A DNA stretch of 64,000 bases from Larimichthys crocea (lineage: Eukaryota; Chordata; Actinopteri; Sciaenidae). The stretch covers positions 9,804,038 through 9,868,037 of the forward strand of contig NC_040028.1 of assembly GCF_000972845.2 (NCBI RefSeq), given 5' to 3'. Below are positions 1-12,669 of the stretch, piece after piece. Below the pieces are notes generated by a model. That model saw only the letters and a list, made by a program, of their open reading frames with translations. It was not told where the DNA came from and ran no database searches. Each line of letters begins with the position of its first letter. Within the stretch, counting starts at the first letter, position 1. The position numbers and the translations under genes were made by a program.

Positions 1-2299
1 TATTTATTTAATTGATTCATCCGTCGCTTGCTCTATAAATTGTCAAAAATAGCTGTCAAAGCCCAAGTTGACTAACTGCTTTAACTACTCGACCAACAGT
101 TTGAAAATCCAAAAGCAGGAGATTAGTACCACAGTGAACTGAGACAAACACAAAGTATTTACCTTTGTGAAGCTTAATTAAGTTAATTGTTGACGTTTCC
201 AGTCAGTTGAATGATTATTATTTAAGGCTCATGCTGTATGCGCACGTCTTCTGATTCAGAAGAGGGTAAAATCCTCATCAGACTCGATTTCTGCAATAGA
301 AATTTTGCCACCATTTCATCCTGATGTGCCATTTCAGTGAACAAAGACTGACATTTGTACTTAAAGTCAAATATGGTACCAATAAACACCCCCGCTCACA
401 TATATCACTCCCATTATCTAAATATCTAAGTTTCTTGTAAGAAGTTAATCTGAGGTGTTGTGGTCACAAAAACTCTTGATGTTTGTTCATCAGCTGACGA
501 GGTGTTCAGCATCTTATCACGTTTGCCGCATGCGAGACAAAAGAGTTGTAAAAACATTTATTACGTTGTCCCTACAAAAGAACTTGCAGATAAACTATTC
601 CGAGGGAAACCACATACAGCTGGCACACTGCACAGCGTTGAATGAGTAATTTCATAAAAGTTCCTATGTGTAAGGTCCACTACCACTCATCACACTATGA
701 CAAGAAAACCTTTTGTGGTAGAAGCCACAGTCACCCCGACACATACACTGTGCTACTAACGTACTTCTGAACCTTCTGAACCCATTTCTTAGGTATTTCT
801 AGGATCTTCATCACCTTAATACAGTTAGATAGTTGTCTGATTATTAACATATTATTCCCTCTATTACTAGTACTACTGGTACTTCTGTTTTCTCCATCAG
901 AGTGAGTGAGTATAGCAGTTTTGTAATGAAAACTATATTTTTGCGATATTACAAAGAGATACACAAAACTGACTATTAGACTGAGATTCTGGCCCCTTTT
1001 TTAAGACTTTAGTTAGAAGTGATAAGAAATGATACCTCAAGGACATTGTAAAGATTTTTGTCTAGTGATATTTCTGCTTACTTTTAGTCATGTTTGACTC
1101 ATTCATACTGAGAACTGCCCAGCACATTTCTACAGAAACAACGTAGAGGCCAGATGTTTTGCTCAAAGGCGAAGAGTAATAAGTGGAAATGATTCACTTT
1201 CCTCCCCCTGATTCACCTTTCCTGCCCCACCAGGTCTTCAGGTCATATTCATCTAGTGACAAACCCACAAAACTGAGCTGTCAGTAGAGGTGGCAGCCAT
1301 AACAGTAAAGTAAAAGTCCACAACAACAAATGATCTGTTGGCAGCCATACACGACCATTACACCGCTCCATCATACCATGTTCATCTATGTGCTATATCA
1401 TGCATTGCACTTGCTTGAGTTAACATGCAGGTCACAGAGTTTCTGAAGCATAACAGATGTGAATAGACGACACTGACAGCCGTGTTAATAGTTGAGAGCT
1501 GCGAGATAAACAGCAGAGAATCTGGGAGTGTCCGCCACTTGTTGCCAGCACCACGTTCCAGTCTGAGTTTTGTTGCCCGGACTAGATCCAGAGAGAGCAA
1601 ATGAAATAACGAGAGAGACACATGCAGAGGAAGTGAGAGGGAAAAAAAAATAGAGTCTAGTGGCCCAGTTCTTCCCACAGACTCCCAATGGACGGACTGT
1701 TCTGCAGTTGAACTCTCCCCTCCATTGGTTTTGGATGGTGGCTGCCGGTTGCTGTCTGTTGGATGTCAGGATGCTATCCAGCACCGACACTTATCCTCAG
1801 TGGATTGTTGTTCCAGTCCTGGCCTTCTGGAGGCAGGCCAGATAACAAGCTGTCAAAAAGCACAGCATTAACTGATAGGCACAGAAATAACCTCTATGTC
1901 AGAGAAAGACCTCACACAGACTTGGTGCCCAGTTGACTTACTCACATTTTCTCACACACACACTTGATGTTTTAGCACCTCTGCTCGGCACGTTTGATGC
2001 GTTCAAAGCCGCACCCATCAATAATTTTACATCAACAGTGGCTCATATGACATATAAGTGACAAGTGAAAAGCGTCCCTCAGAGTGACGAACCGAACGGA
2101 AACATGATTACTAATGTGACCACTTGTCTGCTGGATGCGTAAAAAGGAAACATGGTGGCAAACGCACTATGTTCTATGTTATACTGTATGTGGCACCATG
2201 GTCCTCGGCGAAACACTGTCTTGTTTCACTGTGTACTGTGTATATGGTCGAAATGAAAATAAACCCCCCTTGAATTTTTGCCACCATATTAGCATATTA

Positions 2300-2566
2300 A
2301 CTTGAAGGATGTGTGTGTAGGATTGAGTGGCAACCAGCGCTGTAGTTGTGGATTGCATCCTTTTTGTCTCACCCTCTTCTCCCTAACATGAAGGAGAAAA
2401 GAAAGTTTAGTTTGTCTGTTAGATGTGAAAAGGCTCATTCTGAACATATTTAACGTATTTTCAGGTGATTACACACTAATGATAACATAGTTATGAATAT
2501 TTAATTAGATTTCTGTGCTTTCTGTAAACAGAGCCCTCTAAATCTTACACACTGGACCTTTAAAGG
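2300..2566. repeat. MITE-like interspersed fish repeat with imperfect inverted ends
   Basis: The right end reads 'acacactggacctttaaagg'. Its reverse complement resembles the left end around 'gaaggatgtgtgtagga', giving imperfect terminal inverted repeats of roughly 25-30 bp. The interior ('ggtgattacacactaatga' and 'tgaaggagaa') resembles a short repeat I know to be abundant in teleost introns and flanks. The family name is not known to me. It has no coding capacity. Confidence 0.6.
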
Positions 2567-3554
2567 TTGATAATATGTCAATGTTGGGTCCACAGTTTGC
2601 TCCAAAAATATCATTGTACAAATCTTTAATTTAATGAGTCGATACAAAAATGATTCACTGTTTTCATACTGACAGTACAGCTTTATTTACACTGAGAGCG
2701 GCCATTAGATGAAGAAAATAGCAGTAAAACAACAATCCCTATCATACAGCAACATTCTTTCTTGACACTTCACTTCTGGTTTGGTTGTTTTTATGACTTA
2801 ACAACAATTTCGAGCCAAGCAAAAAAAAAAAAAAAAAAACTCTCCACAGACACTAAAAATGAAAACACACCCAGATCCATGGTGACAGTGTTCTGCCAGT
2901 GCCTTGTGCTCGCTCAGCTTTAGGAAGGAAATGGCTGAATCCCAACAGAGACAGTCAGCGCCATATTTAGGACCTCATGCCTTTGTTAGAGTAGACAAGC
3001 CCGGCTGCCAATTGTTCTCCACCCAAAATCATTGCCTCTGCAGCAACCAACAGTACTTCTGACAGCATCTTCCCCCCTTTCTGCACAGCACAGACAGAGG
3101 CCTGGTGAGCACCCTCTGGTGGCTACAGCTGGAAGGGAGCTGTTTGTAGAGAAACACCCATAAAATTAGTATTATTGAGAAGGTGTGTTTTTTGAAGAGC
3201 TGAATGTCACTGAGTGAAATAACTCTGGTTCAAGTAACAGTGGGTTGGATGTCCTGTAGTGCCTGACTGCTGACCCTTAAAGGGAAGGATGTTTGATTTG
3301 AGTACATAGCTACTCAAATAAAACAAATTGAGTTTGGTTTGATTATTGTTCTGTAATCACAAATTTCACAAATAGTTCCCATGTGTTCAACAAACTGTGA
3401 TGTGAAACAGAAAAAAAGCAGTCTTGGCATTTCTGAGTGGTACATGATTAAAGAGGTTTTAAAGGATTTTAAAGTTGAATCGACTAATTGTTTCAGCAAT
3501 AATTCTGTTTTATGTTGGAAAACCTCAACACTAAAACCACTTAAACCCCGTGGA

Positions 3555-3640
3555 TTCACACTAAAAACCAATGGATTTTCAGAGGATTTAATATTTATTC
3601 ACACTAAAAACCAATGGATTTTCAGAGGATTTAATATTTA
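3555..3640. repeat. 43-bp tandem duplication, two copies
   Basis: Positions 3555-3597 and 3598-3640 are identical 43-base units starting 'ttcacactaaaaaccaatgg'. This is a simple local duplication in non-coding DNA. Because 43 is not a multiple of three it would shift any reading frame, so it supports the view that the stretch is non-coding. Confidence 0.9.
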
Positions 3641-4044
3641 TGAGAGACTTTTTAATGCACAATGAATTTAAACAAACTTTTATATCTGGGCAAGTAAAGG
3701 CTCTATCACATATAATCAGATGGAACAGAAATAGATGCTGGGATTAAATAACCTTGTCCATTTCTCCTGTTTATTTTTCTTTCTGAATCAATAGCTTTTG
3801 TTATTACTGTTATTGGTATTATTATTTTGAGAGGTTTTATTCTGGGATTGTAGGATACATGGTACTACAATGGAAACCACTACATTAAGTTTTAAGTAAG
3901 ACTGAAGTTGGTAACGTTATACTGATGGTGTTTGATATCACAAAAGGATAACGAAAAAAAGTAGTAATGCTGTGAAACATTCATTTAAAAAAGTCCCTCA
4001 GAATGTTTTATGTATTATTATGTTTTTTTTTTCTTTCTCCGCAG

Positions 4045-7000
4045 ACACTGAGCAGACACAAACCTTCACAGAAACAAGCAGCAGGTCACTAGAAACCATA
4101 AGTCTGTCGACTGAGCCACTCACCTCCACCCTTGTTATAGCCACCACTGAGGCCAGCAGCAGTAGTATCAGCAGCGGCAGTAGCAGCATCAGCACCACCA
4201 GCACCAGTGGCAGCAGCAGCGGCAGTGGCAGCAGCATCGGCAGCGGCAGTGGCAGCAGCAGAAGCAGTGGCAGCAGTATCAGCAGCAGCACCGGCACCAG
4301 TGGCAGCAGCATCGGCAGCAGCAGCGGCAGTGGCAGCAGCAGCAGTATCAGCAGCAGCACCAGCGGCAGCAGCATCGGCAGCAGCAGCAGCAGTGGCAGC
4401 AGTATCAGCAGCAGCACCGGCAGCAGCAGCAGCACCGGCAACAGTGGCAGCAGCAGTATAAGCAGCAGCACCGGCAGCAGCAGAAGCAGTGGCAGCAGCA
4501 TCATCAGCAGCAGCAGCACCGGCAGCAGTGGCAGCAGCAGTATCAGCAGCAGCACCAGCGGCAGCAGCAGCAATATCAGCAGCAGCAGCGGCAGCAGTAG
4601 CGGCAGCAGCAGCACCAGCGGCAAGAGCACCAGCAGCGGCAGCACCAGCAGCGGCAGCAGCACCAGCAGCAGCACCAGCACCAGCAGCGGCAGCAGCGGC
4701 AGCACCAGCAGCGGCAGCAGCAGCACCGGCAGCAGCAGCAGCGGCAGCAGCAGCACCGGCAGCAGCAGCACCAGCACCAGCAGCAGCAGCAGGAAAGACT
4801 TTGTTAACACAGACCAGGTGCCAGATGTATTCTCTGCTGTGTCCTCGGAGACTAGTTCCTTTATGTTGACAGATGAGACCAGACTGCCCCAGGACAGCCC
4901 AGACACCACCCTCCGACAAGTAGATGCTTCATCCTCGATGTCCCACACAGCCCTCCACACCGACAGCACCTACACTTCCACCACCATCACCCGAGCTGGG
5001 GAGAGGACCCTGCTGTCTGTCACCTCCTCTTCCAGCAACAGCACCTCCTCTTTCTTTACAGAGGACTCCAACTCCCATCAGCCCCCTTCTACCTGGGGTA
5101 TTTCTGCAAAGGCTACAGAGACGGAGGACTATACCCACAGTGCCTTGTCCACCAGGACGGACAGCAGGGACACAACAGACCAGCACATGACCTCCTCTTT
5201 CAAGGGGACGTTCCCAGAGACTGGGAGCCCAGGGGGGCCCAGAGGAACCCACAGTTTAACCAGACAACCTAATGGCACCAGCCATCAGCACACCTCAACA
5301 TCGGAGGAGACCTCCAACTCGACACCCCCTCTCAGAGTGACAGAGCCCAGCACAGACCAATCCGAAGTGTCCGTTTCGTCCACACCTCCCATCACCTCAC
5401 CTGCAGGAGGTCCTACAAACATCTCCGGGACAGACCAGGGGTCGGGCTCTAGTGTTGAAACGTCCACTGAATCCTCCACAGGAGTCCTTAGCTCGAGCAC
5501 TGAGAACCAGGAAGGGACTGAGTGGGTTTCATCACAAACCAGTGAGCAAAGCGTGGGCTTTGGGCTGACCACAGGACCCCCTACAGTCAGCAGTAGTACA
5601 TCTGGACTGGACAACTCTCTAACAGACACTACAGCGCTGATTACTGAGGTCTTCCCCACCAGCATGCCTGTCACTGTCACAGAAAGGTACCTTTTATTGA
5701 TTAAAATAAAAAAATGTATTTGTAATTAAATATATAACAGTATAATGATTCAAAGAAAGATAGTAGGTTGTCATGGACGGACATTATTATGGCCCTAGCG
5801 CCTCCTGCTGACAAGTTAGCCTTCACTATGAATCAGTACGGTTGTAGTGTCAGTCCTGAGCCTCATTAGCCAATGTTGGAAGCATGACAATGGCTCTTGA
5901 TTGGTTTATTTTCTCTTTCACAGATCACATATAACAGAGGAAAATACATTCAAAGCCACTGCCTCCATCAACCCCCCAACCACCACCACCACCACCACCA
6001 CCACCACTACACCATCTCCCCTACCTGCAACCTCATCCTCCAGGTTCACTAGCACTGCTAGCAGCTCTGCTCCAGGGTCACTGACCGAGGCCACCATCCT
6101 GTACACTACGCCCCCCACCACCGTGTCCTCCACCCCTGCTCTGCAGACCAGTACAATGCACCCAACTCACCGTGCATCACCCAGCCAAACCCAGGGGCCT
6201 TCAACTGGGATGGCTAAGCCAACAAAAACCACCACTCTGCGGGTAGAAACAAGCACGGGCGCTCTTGGGATCACCACATCTCGAAGCCTGCACATTACCA
6301 CCACCTACATGCACAGCACCCCGACCAAGAGTACAGAGGTCCAGCAGACCACCGGGAAACAAACAGACAGAGGAACCACGGAGCTGGTGGTGACGACATC
6401 TCCCACCGACTTTAAGTCCACCAAGGTACCACCACTACCAGGTCAGTAATTTACAACCTTCCTCCATTTAAACTGCCGATTTTTAACATGCTTTCTTTAG
6501 TTAGTGCTCTTTATACTAGCTACTGTAACCGACTGTAAATATAAAAATACATCAGTTCATGCCACAGAATATAATCTGATATCTCACTGAATTCTGGTGT
6601 TTAAAGCTTGAGCTGCTTACATACCGGATCTGATATGTTTTATACAGCCAGCCATAGTTTTATGTAAATGTATAAGTGTTGTAGACTATTGTTGTAAAAG
6701 TTGTATTTGATAATAACAGAGCTGTGAAAAGATGGACTGGTCTTAAAAACACAACCCATATTTCAAATTCATCCATACAATGAAAAATTAATGGCACGGA
6801 AAGAAAAAAGTCCTTTTATTATCAGGTATAAAATTGCACAAAGATGCACAAAATATAACTGACAAATAAATGGAATTAAATTTTTAAGACAAAACTTTAA
6901 AGCAGCATAGGCTAATGCACACTAAGATTACATGACAAACCTTTCCAGGAGATTAAGGCAAATTATAGCTTTAGTTGATGTCTTGCAAAACCTAAATATT

Positions 7001-10000
7001 TAAACGCAAATTGGCCCCAGAATGAATAAATGTATGTTTGGCTCGTCACATCTTCAGTTTCCATTTACTGACACTTTGCGTTACCAAACTGCAGTCTTAA
7101 AATGTCAGTGGCTGGGTTAAAGGTTGGCAATAGTCCTAAACACGTCAGTTACTACTTATATATATTTTATACTGTATTATATTATATATATTTATTGGTT
7201 GGTTATTAGTTTAGTTTAAAAAAACAACAACACACCTATCAGAAAAATACTGACATAAGATAGGGTGTGAAAGTGTACATTATATATAACATTACATTTA
7301 ACAATAGGAGATTAATGAGACATAATAGACGGTGGTGTGAAACCACTATGTGCGTCAAATGATTGCGCCGTTTCTAACTCTTTTAAGGGTTCCTCTGTTT
7401 TATACTAAAATGCCTGCTCTGCTCTCTGAACTCTCAGAAAACCCATGTGTGTCAAACCCTTGCATGAACGGAGGGATGTGTGTAAGCTATAAAAATCATC
7501 AATACACCTGCCAGTGTCAGCAGGCATGGACAGGACCGACCTGCAACCAGGGTGAGCTTCTCTTCTCCTCTACCACTACAGCATGTGCAATGCAGGAATT
7601 ATGTTTCAGTATACCAAAGCAAGTGTAACAATTAAAGTCCAAAATATTTTTCTTCTTATATTGCTGAGGATTAAGATCCAGGTTTATGGATTCCATAAAG
7701 GTTCTTATATAATATATAATATTGTATCACCTGAATGTCGCCAGATATGGATGAGTGTGAGGACAACCCCTGCCCGGTCGGGTCCAAGTGTGTGAACAGA
7801 AGAGGATCCTTCAGCTGTGAATGTCCGCTCGGCTTTGACCTGGAAGACGGACGCACCTGCACCAGAGGTAAAAAAAACAAAAACATTTATAGATGACAAA
7901 AATATCAAAGCTTAAAGTCTGTTATAATAAAGTCAAAGTTCTTTTCCCCAAAGCTCTTCTTACAGTTTTTCATTTCATCTCCATAGCAAAGACGTTTCTG
8001 GGAACTTTTAGTGTTAAGAAGCAGCCACATGATCCTGTTATCTTCAAGAGCACCACCGTGCATGAGATCCAGAGAGAGATCATTCTGCTGGTGAGAGACG
8101 GTCACCGTGTTGCCTCATTTCTGATAAAATATCCACAAGGCTTATGTGTATTATATCTGACACACACTGTCTTCCTTTCTCCACCTCAGCTCAATGCTTC
8201 ATTGTCAGTCCTTCGAGGTTACAGCCGCTCCCTGCTGAGTAAGAAGTAAGTTCTTGCGATCCACAAACCATTCTGTTCTTTTGTTTTCAACGGAAACATT
8301 TGGACAGTCTGTTTCAGAGTACGAAAAACTAAAACTGAGGGAAAAAAAGCATCAGGCTAAATGATTCAGCTGTCAGTGGAGATCTCCCTGTACTGACCTC
8401 TGACCTCCTCCCCGCAGAGGAGAAGACGGGCTTCATATCTCAGCTGTCAACATGTTTTCCATTTCCACCGATGTGACGAGTGCCGAGGTCAACAACAGCA
8501 TTCAGATGTTTCTCAGCAACTGCAGCTCCTCATTGGCTCACTGTCGGATGGTCCTGCACCACCAGCTTGAATTTCACGGTAAGTGTAATGAACATCACAA
8601 TGTTTTTTCACCATATTTTTCTAATTATAGCCAAATAAAATAAATAAATACAGTTTTTGCTACTTTACTACTACTGTAAGTATGTTTACAGCCACTAGAG
8701 GGCACAATTTAGCCATAAATAGCCCCCCCTTCGTGAAAGATGGCATGATGCATTTGAGACAATATCACACAGTTACATCATTATATCATCCATCTGCTAT
8801 ATTTCTCCTGGGAATCGCAAATGACATGAGCTCAGTAGCACTTCTATGTAGGACTACTCATGTGGTACTCATGTTGACTGTCTAATTGTGTCCACACTGT
8901 GTTCCAGTGGAAAGCCTGTGTGTGGCCCAGAAGACTCAGTGTGATACAGAGCGCTCCACCTGCACAGACGACAGTGGTACAGCCCACTGCCAGTGTCTGC
9001 AAGGATACTACAAACACAACCCCGAGGACCAGTCCTGCTTAGGTAAGCACGTGCTTGTGTTGTGACTGTTTAGACGCCACGCAATTAAAGTTGATTCTTT
9101 CAAATTGCACATGAAATATGCTCTTTTATAACTTTTAAAACTTCTTGTTTCAGAATGTGGGGATGGCTACAAGCTGGAAAATGGAACTTGCGTTCCGTGA
9201 GTTCATCTCTTTTTTTTTCTTCTCCTCACATTATGAATCCAGTTACACTAAAGGATTTAAGACCGCACATTCTCACTGCAGATTATGTTTCGACTTTTCA
9301 GGTGCATGTTTGGATTTGGAGGATTCAACTGCGGAAATTGTAAGTGGCCCTGAACATGCTAAATATAACATGCTGTATTTAATAGAGTAGGCTTCAATAG
9401 AAGCTGTGTTTTATGATATAAAACATGTTTTAAAGACTAGTTTAGTATGCTTGTTTAATATGCTTTTATTTATTGTTGCAGTTTACAAGCTGATCGCAGT
9501 CGTGGTGTCACCTGCCGGGGGCGCTCTGCTCCTCATCCTCGTCATCGCTCTCATTGTCACCTGTTGCAAGTAAGAATGCTGTCGCTGTTTGATACTTGTG
9601 TAATAATCTGCTGTATTTTCAAGTTAATTATTAAAAAACAACAAGTGAACCTAGACTATAAAACAAGTGTAACTTGAGCAACCAGGTCACCAGCATTACC
9701 AAAAAACACTCGCTTTCAATGGTTTGATGAACTGTGGCAAAAACATTTTTTTAATGCATTGGTCAATTTTGAGATAAAGAAAACACTTGTTATATATTTA
9801 GGTGTTTATTTTACCACATTATCTATTTATGCCTGTATATTCCATCCAAAGTTAGCATTAGATAATGCTGCATATGTATATTTTTAAAAAAAAAGAAAAC
9901 ACTAATAATTATTGCCTTTATGTAACTAAACAACTGAAGAAGTTCTGCAGGTTTTTACAGAGGGGTTTGCTCATACATCATTCATAGTCTGATTTATATA

Positions 10001-10567
10001 ACATTTAAATTCTACAAGCATGGCTAACATGGATTATTTAATGTAAACCTTCTTTGTGCATTTAAATAGAACATTTTTGAAACTTGTGAATTGTTTCATC
10101 TTCAAGGAAAGACAAGAACGACATTAACAAGATCATCTTCAAGAGTGGAGACCTGCAGATGTCCCCGTATGCAGATTTCGCCAAAAATAACCGAATATCC
10201 ATGGAGTGGGGCAGGGAAACCATAGAGATGCAAGAGAACGGCAGCACCAAGAACCTGCTGCAGATGACTGACATTTACTACTCTGTAAGGAGTCGCACAA
10301 TTCAACTTTCATTTGATCTCTTACTTGCTTCATTTGTCTTCACTATTCAAAGCTAAAGCTTTGTTTTGTGTGTTTGGATGCAACAAGAAGAAACCTGTAA
10401 ACTTTCTGTGTGCTTTCTTTCAGCCTGCGTTACGTAATTCAGACCTGGAGAGAAATGGCCTGTATCCGTTCCCAGGCCTGCCGGGTTCTCGCCACTCTTG
10501 CATCTACCCGGCCCAGTGGAACCCCTCCTTCATCAGTGATGACTCACGAAGAAGAGACTACTTCTAA
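4045..10567 (+). CDS. heg1: Protein HEG homolog 1 (heart of glass), 3' thirteen coding exons
   Basis: HEG1 is a type I membrane glycoprotein of endothelium and endocardium whose tail recruits KRIT1/CCM1 to cell junctions. It is needed for heart and vessel patterning. Coding exons: 4045-5686, 5924-6441, 7438-7551, 7745-7867, 7987-8090, 8190-8245, 8418-8578, 8908-9042, 9154-9196, 9302-9339, 9482-9569, 10107-10284 and 10424-10567. All have GT/AG borders and join in frame to about 1114 residues plus one split codon from a missing upstream exon. Order of domains: a Ser/Thr-rich mucin stalk with a huge serine tract, an EGF domain, a calcium-type EGF domain, a SEA-like spacer, a Cys-rich EGF-like segment, one membrane helix, and a tail of about 115 residues ending in SRRRDYF, the hallmark of HEG1. 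The start codon and signal peptide were not found. Confidence 0.93.
4138..4797 (+). repeat. AGC/GGC/ACC compound trinucleotide tract encoding poly-Ser in heg1
   Basis: About 660 bases of near-pure RGC/ACC triplets encode roughly 220 residues, mostly Ser with Gly and Thr, inside the mucin-like stalk. The other frames read as poly-Ala, and the reverse strand as poly-Leu or poly-Ala. These long open frames are by-products of the repeat. The tract is bounded by ordinary Ser/Thr-rich mucin sequence on both sides and the coding frame is never interrupted. Confidence 0.95.
7438..7867 (+). other. heg1: heg1 exons for two EGF domains
   Basis: Exon 7438-7551 encodes one EGF-like domain with six cysteines (motifs NPCMNGGMC, YTCQCQ, GPTC). 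Exon 7745-7867 encodes a calcium-binding EGF domain opening DMDEC, with the FSCECPLGF signature. Each domain is one phase 1-1 exon, the classic arrangement for EGF modules. They sit between the mucin stalk and the SEA-like segment, as in mammalian HEG1. Confidence 0.9.
9482..10567 (+). other. heg1: heg1 membrane helix and KRIT1-binding cytoplasmic tail
   Basis: Exon 9482-9569 encodes the single transmembrane helix (core LLLILVIALIVTCC). Exons 10107-10284 and 10424-10567 encode the tail, which ends NPSFISDDSRRRDYF. In the family, the terminal Tyr-Phe docks in the KRIT1 FERM domain. This tail is the most conserved part of HEG1 and is what makes the identification secure. The stop codon is at 10565-10567. 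Confidence 0.92.
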
Positions 10568-10576
10568 CTAAACTAA

Positions 10577-10577
<1 letters not shown>

Positions 10578-10635
<58 letters not shown>
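10578..10635. repeat. (TG)n microsatellite in heg1 3'UTR
   Basis: About 29 uninterrupted TG dinucleotides start eleven bases after the heg1 stop codon. It is likely length-polymorphic. Confidence 0.95.
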
Positions 10636-10636
<1 letters not shown>

Positions 10637-11496
10637 ATATTATGTAAGTGCACACTTTTGCAAGTAAAATGTTTCCTGAGTGTTATTGTGTGACCATTTC
10701 AGTGTTTTTGCATGTTTTAACTCATTCACTCCACCTAACACATCACAATGCTGCTGTTAAGCTGTAAAGACTGCTTAATGTGTTTTTGCAAGCTTCCAGC
10801 CAGATTCTTATTTACGTCTCTGTGTGATAAAAAACAATTATTTGCAGATCTGCCAGTTATGTTGTCGCTGCCTGTAAATGCACAATGATAAATAGAGGCA
10901 GTTACGATGTTCACTGTGTAGCATATATATAGACTAGAACATGCGAAAACATTCAAATGGTCCGTCAAGTGCTGAAATATGAATGAAATGTGCGTGCCAC
11001 TGCTGTGATTTGAAAATAATCAGCTTCTTTTTAGATAAAAAAAAAAAAGACGATAACAAACCACTGAAAGATGCACAAAGTTTGGTTTTATGCCAACAAA
11101 AAAACTGAGGAACAACTTTGAATTCTGATGCCAACTTTTATTTATTCCCTGTATGTCCAAATTTTGGACATGTAGCATAATTGACATCTCATACATACAC
11201 ACTGACGGACTTAAGAGGGATAAACCTGTGGCTTTAAGTGTGTATGTGTGTGTTTGCGTGTGACAGAAAGAGTGTGTGTTTTAAATATTGAAGTTTGTGT
11301 GGTGCGTGTATGTGTGTAAGGAATAATTATCTGTATACCAGAAGGATTATAGCTGTCAATGAGTGTTTGAATGTAAAGATGTATCATAATTAGTTTGCTA
11401 TTTCTGACATGGAGTATTATTTTTATGTGATGATTTTCTCTCTTTGTGTTTATATGATCTATTGATTCTGGCGTTTTAGTCAGATGTGCTTATTTA

Positions 11497-11502
11497 AATA
11501 AA
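11497..11502 (+). terminator. Candidate heg1 poly(A) signal
   Basis: An AATAAA hexamer lies about 930 bases after the heg1 stop codon in AT-rich DNA, the first good polyadenylation signal I see downstream. The 3'UTR end is inferred only from this. Confidence 0.5.
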
Positions 11503-11509
11503 AAAAAAT

Positions 11510-12578
11510 TTGCAAAGCAGTTTTCCACGATGACTTTATTCTGATGAAAATGTTGTTTTAAATACATTTTTTATCAAATTATTTTAATTTGAGCTTGAAT
11601 TCATATGGTTTATATACAATTAAATTATTCAAACAACATTTATTGTACGTGTTTATATACACAGTATATGATTTTAGTACCACATAACATTAAAATATAC
11701 ATACACATTTTGCTAAAAGTATTTTAAGTTTGAGTTTATTCCTCATCCTAGAATAAATATTAATCGAGGCCACTGTTTTTTCCAAAGCTTTCAAACACAT
11801 CTCAAGGTTTCAATCATCATCAGCTGCAGTTTACACGGTTGTCATTACAAGTAACGTAATTTAAAGATTGCATATTTTATGAGGATGCACAATGATAAAT
11901 ACTATGCTGCTGAAAGCTACAGAAAAAGATAAGAAGCAGATATAAGACCTGTTTTTTGTCAAAACAAAAATAAGACCTTCCATGAGATGGAAAAATGCAC
12001 CCCTGATTTGTAAGACAAATATATTCTATATGAATATTTCCTCCTTTGTGGATGGAAGTTTTTTACATGTACTGCGGTCTGATGAAGTTACTTTCCTGTA
12101 GGGTGATATTATAATATTATGGCTTACCACTATATTTGGGTAAAATTACATCAAAACCATACAACCTACAACATACTTTGAAGCTGTAGAAAGAAGGCAG
12201 AGTAAAAGTAATTTAAAAAAAAATCAATATTTTCAGAAAGGCCTATATGTTTTGTTTTGTCTGGAGTTTAAAGAGAAGATCAGTACATTCATATGTACAC
12301 TGTTAGAAATGTCTGTAGATTTTTTGGTGAAAAACTGTCAAACCATGACAGGAAAAGACCTTAAAATATGACATGAAAAGTTACAGTTTTATTGTATACA
12401 GATTATTGTCATACTTCAAAACCTTTATTGATACATATTTTTAAGGCATTTTCTTCTTTTACTGAAAAAGTATTTTAAATTAGATACTGTTAATTGTACA
12501 GTGTTGGATATGGAATAAAACAGCAAACTTAAATGTGAAATCAACAGTACTGATATGCTTTTACTGTACTATAATGAT

Positions 12579-12669
<91 letters not shown>

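Larger units (their letters stand above)
1..4044. other. heg1 upstream flank or intron, no coding exon recognised
   Basis: No reading frame here looks like a conserved protein. The exon at 4045 opens in phase 1, so at least one earlier heg1 exon (signal peptide and start codon) must exist, either here or left of the window. I could not identify it. The stretch holds a MITE-like repeat (2300-2566), an A homopolymer near 2820 and a 43-bp tandem duplication (3555-3640). Confidence 0.5.

Noticed and set aside
3998..4969. Long minus-strand frames rich in Leu or Ala opposite heg1
   Set aside because: They are the complementary and shifted reading of the AGC triplet array. The composition is that of the repeat and they contain no independent motif.
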